Positions 33,979-46,083 of a DNA stretch of 64,000 nucleotides are shown here, one piece after another. The position numbers were made by a program, and so were the translations under genes. The stretch is from contig ML210146.1 of NCBI GenBank assembly GCA_004369085.1, forward strand, positions 1,364,001 to 1,428,000, given 5' to 3'. Below the pieces are notes generated by a model. The model ran no database searches. It was not told where the DNA came from and saw nothing but the letters and a program-made list of their open reading frames with translations. The number at the start of each line of letters is the position of its first letter. Position 1 is the stretch's first letter. This DNA is from Coprinopsis marcescibilis. Its lineage: Eukaryota > Basidiomycota > Agaricomycetes > Agaricales > Psathyrellaceae.

Positions 33979-34291
33979 AACTTCTCTCGAGCTTGTTACG
34001 GCTTCGAGCATTGCAATGGTTCCGGCTTTATATCGCTACTACATACGTTTCTTTCCGCTTCTTTGTGTTGTATCATAGTCTTCGCGTTCAACTTGGATAT
34101 TTATGTGTTCGTAGTAATTGGTGCATTACTATCCTATTGGATCCGCCGCGACTCGACGTCACGCGTCTCGGCCAACAGGGGCTTGCCTTTTTGGAAAGTG
34201 TGAGATCCTGGTCTCCAAACAGAAGTTAACAGGCTCGTAAGTTGCAACCGTGTCGCTGCGCATGGTTCAACTTTGAACACGAACTACCACC
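33979..34291. other. intergenic between DUF6533 and F-box genes
   Basis: 313 bases. The frames that run through it lack splice context, and I see no repeat or RNA gene. Confidence 0.4.
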
Positions 34292-35101
34292 ATGCCTTTT
34301 TACTTCACAAATATACCCTCTGAAATAATCCTATACATTCGTAGGTTCAAAGAACTTGCCAGCGTGTATATGCTAACCGATGGCGTGTTTCTTCCTCATA
34401 GTGTCATTTGTCGACATCCCAGACCTTGAAGCGCTTGCAAAAGCTGTCCCCGCTATTGCAACTCTTACCGTCGATCCAGTTCTTCAGAAACAGCGATTGA
34501 GAATAGTGGCTCCATCACGCGTTAACCACTGCTTGTTTGGTAAAAGCCCACAGGGATATAGCTTTCGTCCCACAATCGGAGAGCTTGTTCACCGCGGGGT
34601 CATCCGTGGCCTTGGTATTGAGCGCAGATGGAGGTCCGGGAACTACTTTTACTCTATGAATGTAAGACCCGCGATCTTTCTCGCTCTTTACACCAGCTTA
34701 TATTTTACCAGTCGATCCTTCAGTATGAGAATAGTCAGGCACTATTCAGAAGACACGCTTGTCGCGTCCTTACCAACCAACTACAGCAACGGCAGTTCCA
34801 GACAAGAACATCGTCCTACGGGCAACTTCTGTCATCCCATGTTATCCCTGACTCGGAATCATCCTCTCCCAATATCGACCGCTCTTTGTTGCCTATTGTT
34901 AGGCGGCTCAAGTGGTCCCTTCAGAAGGACAAACTGGCACAGTTGATCAAGAACAGCTTCTATACTCGCGGAGGTCTTGCCTCCTGGCTCGAAGGACCTG
35001 GTCGCAAGGTCATAACAGATGATTCAGAGAAGATACGACTGGCCATTTGCCCCGATATCCGCAGGCGAATTGGGTTCTTTGAAGGTTTGAGTGGTATTTA
35101 A
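34292..35101 (+). CDS. F-box domain protein
   Basis: Exons 34292-34340, 34402-34661 and 34712-35101; 232 residues. The start MPFYFTNIPSEIILYI continues across intron 1 into LSFVDIPDLEALAKAVPAIA, a normal F-box with the short first exon seen in many mushroom F-box genes. The remaining 180 residues are helical and basic (LVHRGVIRGLGIERRWRSG; LFRRHACRVLTNQLQQRQFQ; LKWSLQKDKLAQLIKNSFYT) without leucine-rich or WD repeats. It probably links an unknown target to SCF ubiquitin ligase. Unrelated in detail to the F-box gene at the left edge. It converges on the SDR gene, with 105 bases between stops. Confidence 0.7.
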
Positions 35102-35206
35102 CGACGGTCCTCGCTATACACTGTGTATTTGTGAGTGCTAAATCCCTATATACGGGCTGCGACATCCATGGCTCATATGTACAGATAAAATTGGATTGTC
35201 GCATAT

Positions 35207-36413
35207 TTATGAACCACCAACATGTTCTCCGCCTGATGATTAAATGTCAGGTGATTCCCTTGCCCGACAAAGAGAGAGCGACGCACTGTTGATATGGATG
35301 AACTGTCCAGTCATAATGTTTGAGTCGCTCGAGGCGAGGAACACATATGCCGGACCTGCTTCCGCAGGCTGGCCTGCACGTCCGTGAAGAGGCATTCCAA
35401 CGCCGAGACCCTCCATTCCTTCAGCAGGACGAGAGGCAGCCTGGAGCGCAGTGATGATTGGACCAGGTGCGACTCCATTGACACGGATACCCTTTGGAGC
35501 AAGCTGTGTTGCCAGGGATCTAGTGAACGAAGTGATTGCACCTTTGGTTGAAGCATAGTCGACTGTGCGAAAAGTCAAACCACGCAAGACAGGAGAAAAC
35601 GCGCAGAAGTGAACGTACCCAGCCCCGCGGACCCTCTGTACGCTGTTACGGAGGTGGTGTTTATGATGCTCGCCCCTCGCTTCAGGTGAGGCAATGCGAA
35701 CTTGGTCACAGCGAACATTTGAAGGATATTGGAGCGGAAGGTGCTTTCAACTTTATTCAGGTCGATATCTTTGAAGTCTTTACAGATGCTGAGTAAGGGT
35801 TTTGAGCACAGCTAATTAGGGTAGCGACTCGGAGTATTAGTACTCACATTTGTTTAGAAGCGTTGTTGACAAGGATGTTTAATTTTCCAAAAGCTTGTAA
35901 ATGACTCTGGACAAGCTTTTTGCACACGGTTTCATCCATTAGGTCGCCTGGAACGATATTACACTTTGCACCGGACTCTTCGACCAAGCGCTTTGCGTCC
36001 TTTGCGTCCGCCTCTTCGTCTGGGAGATAGGAAATGGTGATCCCGGAGCAGCCTTCTCTTGAGAACATGATAGCAGCGGCTCTTCCGATTCCACTGTCTC
36101 CTCCTGTGATGATTGCCGTCTTCCCTTGGAGTCTTGATCATCGTCGTCAGACACAGTACAACGGGGCCTGAGAGGTGTCGCACTGACTTGTTACTTCCAA
36201 TGTACTCCCGAAGGCTTGGCTTTCCCTCATCATCCCAATACTCCAGTTTGGTATACTCGACACCGGCTGGAGAAGAAAGAGTTACCAGTTAGCTCGGAAT
36301 ACACCCTATGATGTGGACATACGTCTTATATCTTTGTCCAGGCCAGGCAAGCTTTGCTGCTGCTTTTCCGGGACAGCGACGCTATAGGCTGTGATAATAT
36401 CTTCTGCGGACAT
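35207..36413 (-). CDS. short-chain dehydrogenase/reductase, GS39/YghA-like
   Basis: Six exons: 36413-36323, 36266-36188, 36132-35848, 35788-35619, 35562-35287 and 35232-35207; 308 residues. After an N-terminal extension typical of this subgroup (PGVEYTKLEYWDDEGKPSL), the Rossmann fold shows the NAD(P)-binding TGGDSGIG, then LNILVNNAS, the catalytic serine in IINTTSVTAY, and YASTKGA with the Y-x-x-x-K pair. The end is MTGQFIHINSGEHVGGS. Bacterial and plant relatives reduce aldehydes or oxidise sugars and are often stress-induced, so the substrate is open. The last coding exon has only 26 nt. No pathway partner stands beside it. Confidence 0.9.
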
Positions 36414-37622
36414 TTAATGCTTGGCGTGCAATGAAAGAATACAGCACCCTGTACTCGGGAGCGAATGGAGGCTATTGGTACTAGGGAGTCCCTCAAGAGT
36501 GGTAATTTATATTGCAAAGGAGCCTTGGGTGTGGTTCTCCAAGCATTGAGAGTGGAACGCAACATGATGTCAGACTTCTGCAGTTTGGGGAGGTTAGACT
36601 TCAGGGGAGGCCACCGATTGGAATGCAAAACCTATGGCAAAAGGCCGAGTTGCAGTATATACTAGCACCCATCGAAATTGCGCAAGTGCTCTCCACTTCG
36701 AAGCGAGACGATGGATGTCCCTCCTATTTCAATGACATCACATATGACCGCGCGGGTTCTCTGTCCTCCGACGTGGTGAATAAAAGTTGTGGCAAACTAC
36801 AAGCTTGAAACTGCTGGGCTCCAAGTTGAACTTGTGGAAAGCGTTTGCCAAACACTTGGTCAGAGGTAAGTCCCATGATTAGCTATATGGAATATCACCT
36901 CGGGTACGGTGCCATATCTCCTGAAGAATTGATTGGAACGCAGGGAACACCGATACTGTCCCACAAACTTTGTGCCTATGATTATTAAATTCCAACACTA
37001 GTGGCGACGGTATGGACTTGATCCCTGTCGTATATGCTTTGCCAGATTCCCGACCGATGTGGATGGTATAGGCAAGGTAGTACGATAACGTTACTAACGT
37101 GTAAGCTGTTAGATTTTCAATGAAAACGGCTGAGTTCTCGGTAGATACAAATTACTGACACCGAATGGTCGCTCTATGTACATACGCGGTAACGAGTCGG
37201 AGTCCATCTAGCTCCCAGCTCACCAAGAAGATCTGACGTACGTCCTGGCCGTGCGACAATATCGATATCTTGAGTGGCCTGACCTTCGCCGTTCTCTCGC
37301 CAAGACCATTACACCTGTCTTCCAACATCATTTTATGATACGACGAGACGAGGCCGTTGCCGCCACAATTCGATACAGGGTACCCAGTGCCAATCGGTTA
37401 GGAATCGCCAGTAAAAGGGCCTCGAGGCCGTCCTCCTGACCTAGTGGAATATCGGATGTGCACGTCACGCATTACGAATATGAAGCCACAGAAGTGGCGG
37501 TGGGGCTGGCCAGATGTCTTTATTTCTTCGAATCAATGAAGGATGTGACAGATATGATAAATATCGCGCTTGGAAGACGTTATATGCAAGGGTTCAAGCG
37601 TCCCCTGAATACGCGGCCAGAC
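36414..37622. other. 1.2 kb stretch without a supported gene
   Basis: Between the SDR start and the RIB7 stop. It must contain the SDR promoter and the RIB7 terminator. Short frames on both strands (for example plus 36465-36665, minus 36628-36326) have no domain and no neighbouring exons. A minus-strand piece near 37320-37440 reads GLEALLLAIPNRLALGTLY before a stop, which is protein-like but isolated. Confidence 0.35.
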
Positions 37623-38380
37623 TCAAGCACTGGTTGGTTCGAGAACCATAATTGCATCTTTTCCTGCGAGAAATGAGTCCTTGTGTATGAAGGCAGGTTT
37701 CCCGTCCGATCGTGGCAAGTTGTACCCGACACCATCCTCTCCGACAAACATAGGGGCTACGGTGATAATGATGCGGTCGATGATGGAACCGTATTTGTTA
37801 TGAGCCGTGAAGAAGGATTGAATGACTGATGGGCCTCCTTCTACCATTAAAGAGCTGACGCCATTGAATGAAAGGGTGCTGAGAATGGAGGGAATGCTGT
37901 CGACATGGGAAGTAGAATTCGGGTTGTAGATCATGATTCGAGCACCGGCATTTTCAAGTACGCGTCTTCGATGATGCCAGTCTAGGTCGTCTGAACCTGG
38001 GGTAAGAAGCCACGGCTGAAGACCTTTGCCGGCGACAAAGTTCTGGACTAGTTTGCAACCAGGAGGGAGACGAAGGTTTGTGTCCAGAACAACCGGCTGA
38101 GGGTTCCGTTGCTCTTCGGTTGGGAGCAGCCGAGCTGGAATGGCATCAGTGCCGACATTATACGAATACGAGCTTACTCACTGTTGAGCTGGGGATTGTC
38201 ATTAATAGCAGTGTTAGCGCCTACGAGGATTGCATTGTTTGTAGATCTGAGCCTATGTGTGATTTGCATGGACTCCGAGCAAGACAGTGCGATTTGGGCG
38301 CCATCTGGTCCTGCAAGCTTTCCATCAAGGGATTGGGCAAACGTAATAGTGATATCCAGTTTGTCGGGATGAACGTCCAT
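37623..38380 (-). CDS. RIB7: 2,5-diamino-6-ribosylamino-pyrimidinone 5'-phosphate reductase
   Basis: Exons 38380-38182 and 38134-37623; 236 residues from ATG 38380 (MDVHPDKLDITITFAQSLDG). Marks of the RibD-C/dihydrofolate-reductase-like fold are FAQSLDGKLAGPDG, THRLRSTNNAILVGANTAINDNP, PVVLDTNLRLPPGC, SLMVEGGPSVIQSF and VAPMFVGEDG. It reduces the ribosylamino-pyrimidine early in riboflavin synthesis, the fungal order of steps. The family usually has a longer N-terminal leader. A minus-strand frame ending EHGFSSSSREVGKWE could join through a 38-nt intron (GTATTT...GTCAG) to PFNMDVH, but I find no ATG in it, so the shorter start is kept. Divergent from the RhoGEF gene, with only 154 bases between starts. 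Confidence 0.9.
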
Positions 38381-38534
38381 ATTAAAAGGCTGACGTCAAG
38401 GAATCAGAATCTTCCGCGAAAAAATACCTCCCACTTGCCAACTTCCCGCGATGAAGAACTGAACCCGTGCTCGTCGAGGTCGTCGAGGTCGACAACTTGC
38501 TCATCGTCGAGGACGTTCCCAAGCTCTTTTACAA

Positions 38535-41500
38535 ATGATGCTGACGATGGCCAAGGCCGATCGCGAATTTATTCGGCACAAAGTCCAACATCATCCGCAG
38601 GATTCAGGCACACCCGCTCTTTCTGCGCCTCGCAAGCTCACAAAGAGCAGACGGCGTCCTCGCTCGCCCTCTCTCCCCAACCTGCCATCTCTTCCCGCTG
38701 TGAACGAACACCAGGCTCATGCCTCAATTTCCTCGACGACGACGACGACAACAACAACTTCCGACGCTGTAATGGGCCCATCAGGGTCAAGAGGCTCAAA
38801 ATTGCTCAGAAGTCTTAGCTTGCGTAGCGTCACCACGCAAAGCGATAGTGACAGTGACAAGGCTTATCCACCAGACAACACGTTATATCGCGCGAGCACG
38901 AGTTCCTCGTCTCTCTGGCCTCCACGCTGGGCCACCATCAGTAGACGCAGGACTTTTGGCTCTCGAAGCTCAAGCGCGCGCACAAGCAGGACAACGCTGG
39001 GAACGCAGGAGGAAGGGAATGACGATGATGACGACACAACGGCCAGGTCCGCTGTGAACAGTATTAGCAAGGGTAAAGCTACCGGCAGCGACGACGGGCC
39101 TCAAAGTCCGCAATTCTTGCCTCTTATCAGAGTAGTATCACCGCTCACCCTGAGCAACGAACGTGATTCAGATGTGAGTTCATTATACTATCTCGCATTT
39201 CACTACACTCCTCTGTAGTCAACTTCGACGTCATTATCACGTTGGTGACGGAAATTATTGCTAACCTGATGATTTTTTCCTCGTGTCACAGGCTCACCTT
39301 CGAATATCCACCGAAGACGGCTCCGGGAAGAACGGTATCGTACCACGGAATTCCAAAATTTCGGAAAAGGTTCAAACTGAAGGACCTGGCAACGCAGGTA
39401 CGCGGAGAACACCCAAATTTACTTTGGAGTCATCAGGGCAGGACGAAAATGATTCAGATGTGGAGGGAACAAAATTGACCATACCATCGGTCTCTATTTC
39501 CGCGATCAAGAAAGAACCCTCAGCTCCACAACAAAATACTCTTGTCCTGCAATCACCGTCATCGACTACGCCTTTCCATTTGCCTAACAGACTAATCTCT
39601 CGCCCTCATTCTTTGAGTGACAATCACCAGTCATCCTCAATGCCTCGACCGGGACTCACTCGTCGAACAGCAGCGGTTGGCCCCTCTGTGTCGCGAAGAT
39701 ATACTTTCGCCATGGCTATGAATGACGAAGGCATCAGCGACGAAGTTTTGGTGGAAGAGCTGGAAAGGATTCGTGCAGTCAGAACCTTGAGCATGGGGGG
39801 CTTGGGTCGCGACTCGAGCGAGGAGATGTCCTTGTCCATGCTGGACAACAGTACCAGCCCTGATTTTGAGGACGTGTGGGATGTCGAAACGCAGGAAGCT
39901 CCTTTGGACTTGCAGCTGGAGTTGGAAGACCACTCAACTTGCAAAAGACCACATATGTTCCTCGATGGTCAGGCGACCGTTTGCGATAGTCCGACATCAG
40001 AAGACGTTTGGACACTTCATTTCGATCACCCACCACGCTCACAGAACCGCTTGTCATTACCACCTCTTTCTGCATCCACATCACAACTTCCTCGACCAAT
40101 ATCCCTGCAACCCTCGAGCACAGATATCATCCGCTGGCATACAACTCGTCACGCCCTCCTCACATGCCGCGAGCTCGTACGAACAGAACGACATTACACT
40201 TCCTCTCTGATTTCTTTGCTCGCCGGCGACACAACTACTCCCCCTCCCTCCCTAATGCAGCACTATGTTGCTGTACTGCTCAATGCAAGTCAATTGTTTC
40301 TTGAAAAGATGGAAAACAATCCCACGCCAACCGGCGTGGCCAAGGCTTTCGTGGGCCTAGAAAAAGAGTTGGAAACGGCTTATGTGGGCTGGTGCGGAGT
40401 GGTTGGGGGTTGGTTTCAGGATAGCGGGAAAGGCAAAGAATTGTCGAACAGACACCCTCGAGCGAGTATGAAACGCCTTAGCAAGATTCGCGCACCCGAC
40501 AATAGTGCAGCCGCCAGAAAGACGTTTGCCACTTCAAGCAAGGACGTTGTACCAATTATCCCGCCTACTCCCACCCCGACTTCAAGATCCTCAGAGTCGA
40601 CATCCTCGAGTTCGTCTAGTTCTGAATCATCGTCACTCGCTGCTTCCCCATCCTCTTCGGCGTCCGGGTGCACTTCGAATACGACCCCAGAATCCTCATC
40701 ATGCAACTCTGTCCCCCCTTCACCATCTGGCAGCAAAGCAAACGCGCCAGCTGTTTGCCCTTCCAGCAGCTTTGGTAGTCCCTTTGTGAGTCACCCTAGC
40801 AGAGGGAAGTTTTCTATGAGCAGGACAGCGTCTGCTCCTGCGTCAAGGAGGTCTTCGTTTACGGGTGTCAACAACATGGATCCGCCCACCTCCATACACG
40901 GTCCCTCTGTTTCTGGAGCGAAGCCGGCCCGCAAATCCCTTCTCAGAGATCTCGCCATCTTGCCAACACAAAGGGTGATGAGATACGTGCTGTTATTCCA
41001 AGGTATGTGGCTGCAAGCTTTCCAATGAAACTCCCCAACTCACACGCTTTAGATCTTCTTGCGCATGCACCGCCTAACAGTGCCTCTCGAGCCGAAGTCC
41101 AACGGGCAGTTGAAGCTGCCGACAGAATTGCGAGACAATGTGACCGTGCTCAGAACAACGCCGCCTTTATTCATACGCCGCCGCCTCCTTCTACCCCGGG
41201 ACCCAACACGGTGACATCAAATACCAATACCAATCAAGGAGGGTCACAACCCGTGAAATCTGAGAGGGATGCTCAAGCTAGGACCCCGTCTCTTTCCCTC
41301 CGCGCAGCCAAGCCCCCAGATATCCCAGAGCGGGACAAAGCCCAAACGTCAACCAGAAAGCTCACCAAGTCTCGGAATCACAGGCGTTCGGGCTCAACGC
41401 ATGAATTTCGGCCAGGAAACGCTGAACACATTGCACTCCCTCGGACGAGCTCTACTGTCGAAGACGATTACGCAGCTATTCGCAGTCGGAGCCAAAGCCA

Positions 41501-41732
41501 CACAAACCTTTCCTCAGCCTCTGACGTTCCTCGGCAAGGTTCAAGTCAACGACTGTCGGTGCTCAATTTGAGCATCGCCATCGGCGGGTTCCTAGGGAGA
41601 TCATTATCCCAACATTCTCCCGACTCGATAGATTCGCCCCGCAAGAAATCGGGCCATCCTCCTTCTTCGTTTTCTCACCGGGACAGGCACGCAGCAGATG
41701 GTGGATCATCTGCTGCACCAGTTCTTGCATAA
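38535..41732 (+). CDS. RhoGEF (DH domain) with a large Ser-rich insertion
   Basis: Exons 38535-39173, 39292-41002 and 41053-41732; 1009 residues. The start is MMLTMAKADREFIRHK; the third ATG (38547) is equally possible. About 485 disordered residues, with Ser/Thr/Asp runs, come before the DH domain. Its first half is TRHALLTCRELVRTERHYTS...LFLEKMENNP...AYVGWCGVV (about 490-590). Its second half, LLRDLAILPTQRVMRYVLLFQDLL, resumes near 760. The roughly 165 residues between are almost all Ser, Thr and Pro. No PH domain follows; the C terminus is again disordered. It should exchange GDP for GTP on a Rho/Cdc42-type GTPase and so shape actin and polarity. Intron 1 (118 nt) is the longest inferred here. 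Confidence 0.8.
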
Positions 41733-42448
41733 TGCGGCCTAACCTGTGTTTCTCTTCGGTTCATAATCTCATTTATCATTGCAAATCGCTTTTTACGACC
41801 TATATCCTATCATTATTTTTATTCCTCTCCATTCCTTTATGACACAATCTTTTTTATACTCTTTAATGGTGTTCACTGCCAACCAACGCATTTTTTTTAT
41901 GGACCGAATCCCATCCATGCATTACTACAGTCTTACCATCTCTTCCACACTTCCCACGAGCCTATCTCAACGATACCATTTTTGCGTTACGACCTCTTGA
42001 CTTTCTACGGATACGATTACCCCATAGCGATTCAAATCTCGACACTATACTACCCCTTTATGAAAAGAAGCGTGCCTCGGACATATATTCCTCAGCGTCA
42101 TCTCATCGTCACTGCGGTGACATTCAGGCGAGGACCAAGCAGGACCTCTTAGAGGAAACGTTTCAACGTTTATTTAATTCCAGCGACGCTACATCGGCGC
42201 TCAAATAGAGTTGTGCATATTATTTTACAATCCACAGCGAACAAAACGACAGACTAACGGTTTGCCATGCGTGTAAGTGGTTCAAACGCCTACCCATGCA
42301 TATAATACAACCCAAAGCTGGGTGAGGAACGGAGCATTGCTTCAGCAAAATTGAAGAAAGGAAAGAATGGTGGGTGACTGGAAGACGACAACAAAGCAGC
42401 AAATTACGAGATAGAAAACAGGGTAGCTGATGATGGTAAGGACAACCT
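41733..42448. other. convergent 3' region between RhoGEF and NBR1-like gene
   Basis: 716 bases of AT- and pyrimidine-rich sequence (for example TTATTTTTATTCCTCTCC near 41813) typical of 3' UTRs. The small open frames here (41779-42000; 42220-42492) show no coding signal I trust. Confidence 0.45.
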
Positions 42449-45400
42449 TTAGAAATCTTCTTCAGAGGACGAGTCGTCGAACAAAAGGACATAATCGTTC
42501 GAAGCTTGCGGGGACCTGAGGGCGTTTGGGACTTGAGCCGGGGTTGCTTGAGCTACCGATGCACGATCACCAGTCGCGTGAGACCTAGCGTCTTCCCAGC
42601 CCATGTCCTCATCGTCACTGGAAACGAGGTCGATCAAAGAGACATCACTGTCATTGTCGATGTCGGAGCCGGCATCAGTGGCAGAAGAAACCGTGAGGGT
42701 ACCCTCTCCAACAGACCCTCCTTGAGTGATAGAATCGCCATCGACGGAAGAGACACGAGGCATCATGATGATGGAGGAGGCCGACATGCTCTCGTCGCTG
42801 GAATGGTCAGTCTCGGCGACGTTGATTCTGAAAAAGAGCGCGAAGGTCAACACTGAACAGAGTGACGCTCAAACGAGCACTTACTCAATCCAAATACTGT
42901 TTCCAAACACCATTCCGCTCTCGTCACGGAGCCTCCAATAACCAACGTACCGACCTGGAACTTCGGGAGCCTTGAGCTCTCCGGTCCACACATCAGCCTC
43001 CTCGCCAGCCTTGACAGAGCCGACTTTGACGACCTCGCTCTTTTTCTCAATGGCCAAAGATTCACCTGCACAGAAAAACAACTCGGTGCCTTCAGGCCAG
43101 TCGCGAGTGGAATCGTTCAACATGCGCCAGCACTTGACGAATTCAGCGCCGGGGGGGAAGACTTGGCCATCGGTAACCGTGACATCAGAGACGAAGGTTG
43201 CAGACAAGGGTTCCAACGTAGGAGTTGAAGGGGCAACAGGTGCTGGAACCGGAATTGGCTCTGGGGCGGATTGAGGAGGCAGATCGCTTAGAGGGCGATC
43301 CATCAGTGAAAGCAAAGATCTAGCCGCGTTGAAAACCGACAAATTGGTGTATTCATTGTCAGCCTGGCTTTCGGGTGTGGCATCCTGTGTCGTGTCGTCA
43401 ACTCGCATGGTGCTCAGGGGTCCAATGATGGAGACGGGGGAGTCGGGCTGCGATTCTGGAGAGTTGACAGTGTTGGCAACAAGGTCCTCGACAAAACTGG
43501 GGACATCATCTTCAAATGTTCGGTGGTCAAGGAATGCATCGGTGAGAGTCGTGGTAAATTCTTGAACGACAGGCTTTTCCTCGACTTGAACTGGATCAAT
43601 GTCAGATCCGATGCCGTTGGCTTTGACAGTGGCTTCGAAACTCGAGGCTAGGGAGGAGATGGAACCAAATGGTGCGATGACTGGGGGATCTGCAAATGGG
43701 CTATGGACATCGTGTTCAAGGAAGTTGATGTGCACTGGCACAGGTCGAGGGGTCTGAGGCCTCTCTGGTTCGGCAGGAATAGGCTCAGCGGGCAAGACAG
43801 CCTCCTCGTAAACGCCAGGGCCACGTTGAAGGGAAGGAACAGGGCAGGGGCGCGGGGTGGCAATTCTCTGCTCGTGATCGGGATGCTCCTCGTCCTGAGG
43901 GATTAGGCAAGTAGCGCCAACTCGGTAGACAGTAGGGACGACTGTGTCGGTGGTCTTCATCTTCAACATGGGATGGTTCTCGGGATGAACTGCGATGGGT
44001 AAGGCCTCGCAAAAGTTACACAGATCATAATCCGGGCACTCAGGGTGCATGCACTGCGATGGAATGTAAGTGGGATGGTGCGATGGGTGTATGCGGCCCA
44101 ACCAACCTTGTATCGGACTCCACGAATGAGTTTAGTGCAAGAATTGCATGTCGCATAATGAGCCTTATCATTTCCCAAGTTATTTCGGCGCTAGAATACG
44201 ATGTGAGCAAGAGATCAAGGCCGTTCGTTTGGTTTGACATACAATGTAATCTTCATTGCTGAGGATCTTTGCAAACGAGTGGCCTGGATGTTGCTCGCTG
44301 GTGATCTGGAAACAGCTGGAGCAAGTGTCAAAATCAGGGCAGTCGAAACATTTCTAATGCGGATCGTTAGTCTTGTTTTTGCACTAAAACATAACAAAAG
44401 CTGTTGCATACATAGCGTTCCCCAACAACGTTAGAGTCGCAGAGATCACAGATGGCGTGGTGTGCGACTGGAGTAGGAACAGGGGCCGGGTGAGGAACAG
44501 GAGTTGCAGCCCGTGCGGGGTTGGCATCGTCAGAATACACAGAGTGGACAATGACTCGACCGGGTTGACTGATTTGGAAAAATTGGTGTGCCGGGTTGTG
44601 ATTATGTACTCCACCAGAAGTGGCGCAAAGAGTGCATAGATCGTAATCTAAAAAGCAAAAATGACCACGTTCCTGTCAGAAGACATAGCAATTACAACCC
44701 AGAAAGGACATACCGGGGCAATCCAAGCACTTGTGACGAACGCCTATGATGATCTTAGAGCAGATATCGCACCACACGTTTTCGTGGACGACTTGGTCTT
44801 GTTCCGGAACAGCAGCAGTGGATTGCGTTTGTGGTGGGCGGTACAACTTCGCACGAGATGCTCGGCGGGAGGGACCGGTAGCAGGGAATGCTCCGTCTTG
44901 GAAGAGATGACCCAGCTGCTCCTCGGACCTTATTGGACGAGCGGGGGGAGCAGGCCATGGAGTTGGGTGTCCAGAACGTGGAGTAGACTGCGGCTGATTC
45001 CAGTTGTGGGATCCCGTCATACGAGCTACGCAGTAACCCGTCTTGACAACTGCCTCGCATTCTGTGCACTGCGGTCGATCATAAGCAGCAGTCAACAATA
45101 TACAACAAATGCACTTACAGATGATATTTGGCAATCAGAACACTGAGGGTAGCCATTCTGAAGATCGATGGTGCAACGTGCACATCTGGCCTTGGTTTCA
45201 AACACCCTGACGGAACCCTGGGGAGTGGTAGGTGGATCCAGAGTAGAGATGACCTTGTCGAGGGATTTCTGGAAGTCGGAAATGATGTCCTTGACCTCCG
45301 ACTTGCTGCGTGAGACCGGGCAGCAGCTGGGCGCTTCCGAACCGCTGACGAATCCACTTGCTGCGGATGAAATGGAGTCCACGTCCATACTAGTGGAAGA

Positions 45401-45946
45401 GTTCCTGGTCCGTCTGGAAGATACAGAGGGTGTGTGGCTCAGAGCGGAAATATACTGGAACGGCATGGTTTCGAATCCAGCAGCTGGTTTGGGCGGTACT
45501 GGCGGGCGGGAGTCGGTGTCGGTGTCGCTGGGCTCCATGGAGTGGTCCCTCGAGTAGGCTGACAGGTGGCTGTTCATAGCACCCCTGCTGGGCTCCTTGT
45601 GGGGTGTGTCGTCGACAACTGAGAAGCGCAAGAGACCGTCATGGAAGGCGTTCGAGGGGAGGTGCTGGATGCTCCTTTCGTAGTCAGCCTCGGTGTGGAC
45701 CTCCATGGCTATCAAGATGCGAGCGGGGTTGGATGCGTCTGGCGAGAACAAGAGCTTGGACAAATGGTAGTTTCCGCCGATAGGAAAGACACGATACAGC
45801 TAGTGGACCAGTTAGGGCTTTATCTAATGCTGTGAACGGGAAAAGCTTGCCTGTTTGCAGAGGTCGTTGTGAGAGGGAAAGAAGGAAAGATCTGGGAAGC
45901 TCAATTTGCGAGTTTCCCCGCGATAAGTGGCCTTTACGGTGAACAT
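42449..45946 (-). CDS. NBR1-type selective autophagy receptor (PB1, ZZ fingers, FW domain)
   Basis: Eight exons: 45946-45851, 45799-45119, 45068-44714, 44647-44412, 44353-44243, 44190-44107, 44053-42885 and 42827-42449; 1036 residues. Residues 1-80 are a PB1 domain: basic face VKATYRGETRKLSF kept, acidic OPCA loop eroded. After a disordered stretch comes a degenerate finger (CARCTIDLQNGYPQCSDC), then three good ZZ zinc fingers (WCDICSKIIIGVRHKCLDC; ICDLCDSNVVGERYKCFDC; CNSCTKLIRGVRYKCMHPEC). The FW (four-tryptophan) domain is at about 805-911, with Trp in KCWRMLND, TRDWPEGTE, ADVWTGELK and VGYWRLRD. LIR-like motifs are NEYTNLSVF upstream of FW and DYVLLFDD followed by acids at the C terminus. 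This is the fungal NBR1 plan; it has no UBA. Intron 1 is GC-AG. Confidence 0.9.
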
Positions 45947-46083
45947 GGGATACGAGAACCAAGAGAGCCTCCGCAGTGGCAGAGTCTTCGCCTGCCATAT
46001 ATCAGACCCTCTCACTGCTTTCCCACGCCGGAGCTCAGACAGTGACGGTGACACACCATCGTCCTCTTGACTCGAAACTAATA

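Noticed and set aside
38078..38818. Long plus-strand frame overlapping the RhoGEF start
   Set aside because: It ends in a stop at 38816-38818, while the neighbouring frame continues into the DH protein with a clean splice border. Ser/Asp-rich sequence looks coding in several frames.
41779..42000. Small plus-strand frame after the RhoGEF gene
   Set aside because: AT/pyrimidine-rich 3' UTR composition, no domain.
44164..44242. 79-nt intron in the NBR1-like gene
   Set aside because: An earlier AG (44191) gives 52 nt, keeps phase and adds a sensible RRNNLGNDK before the third ZZ finger.
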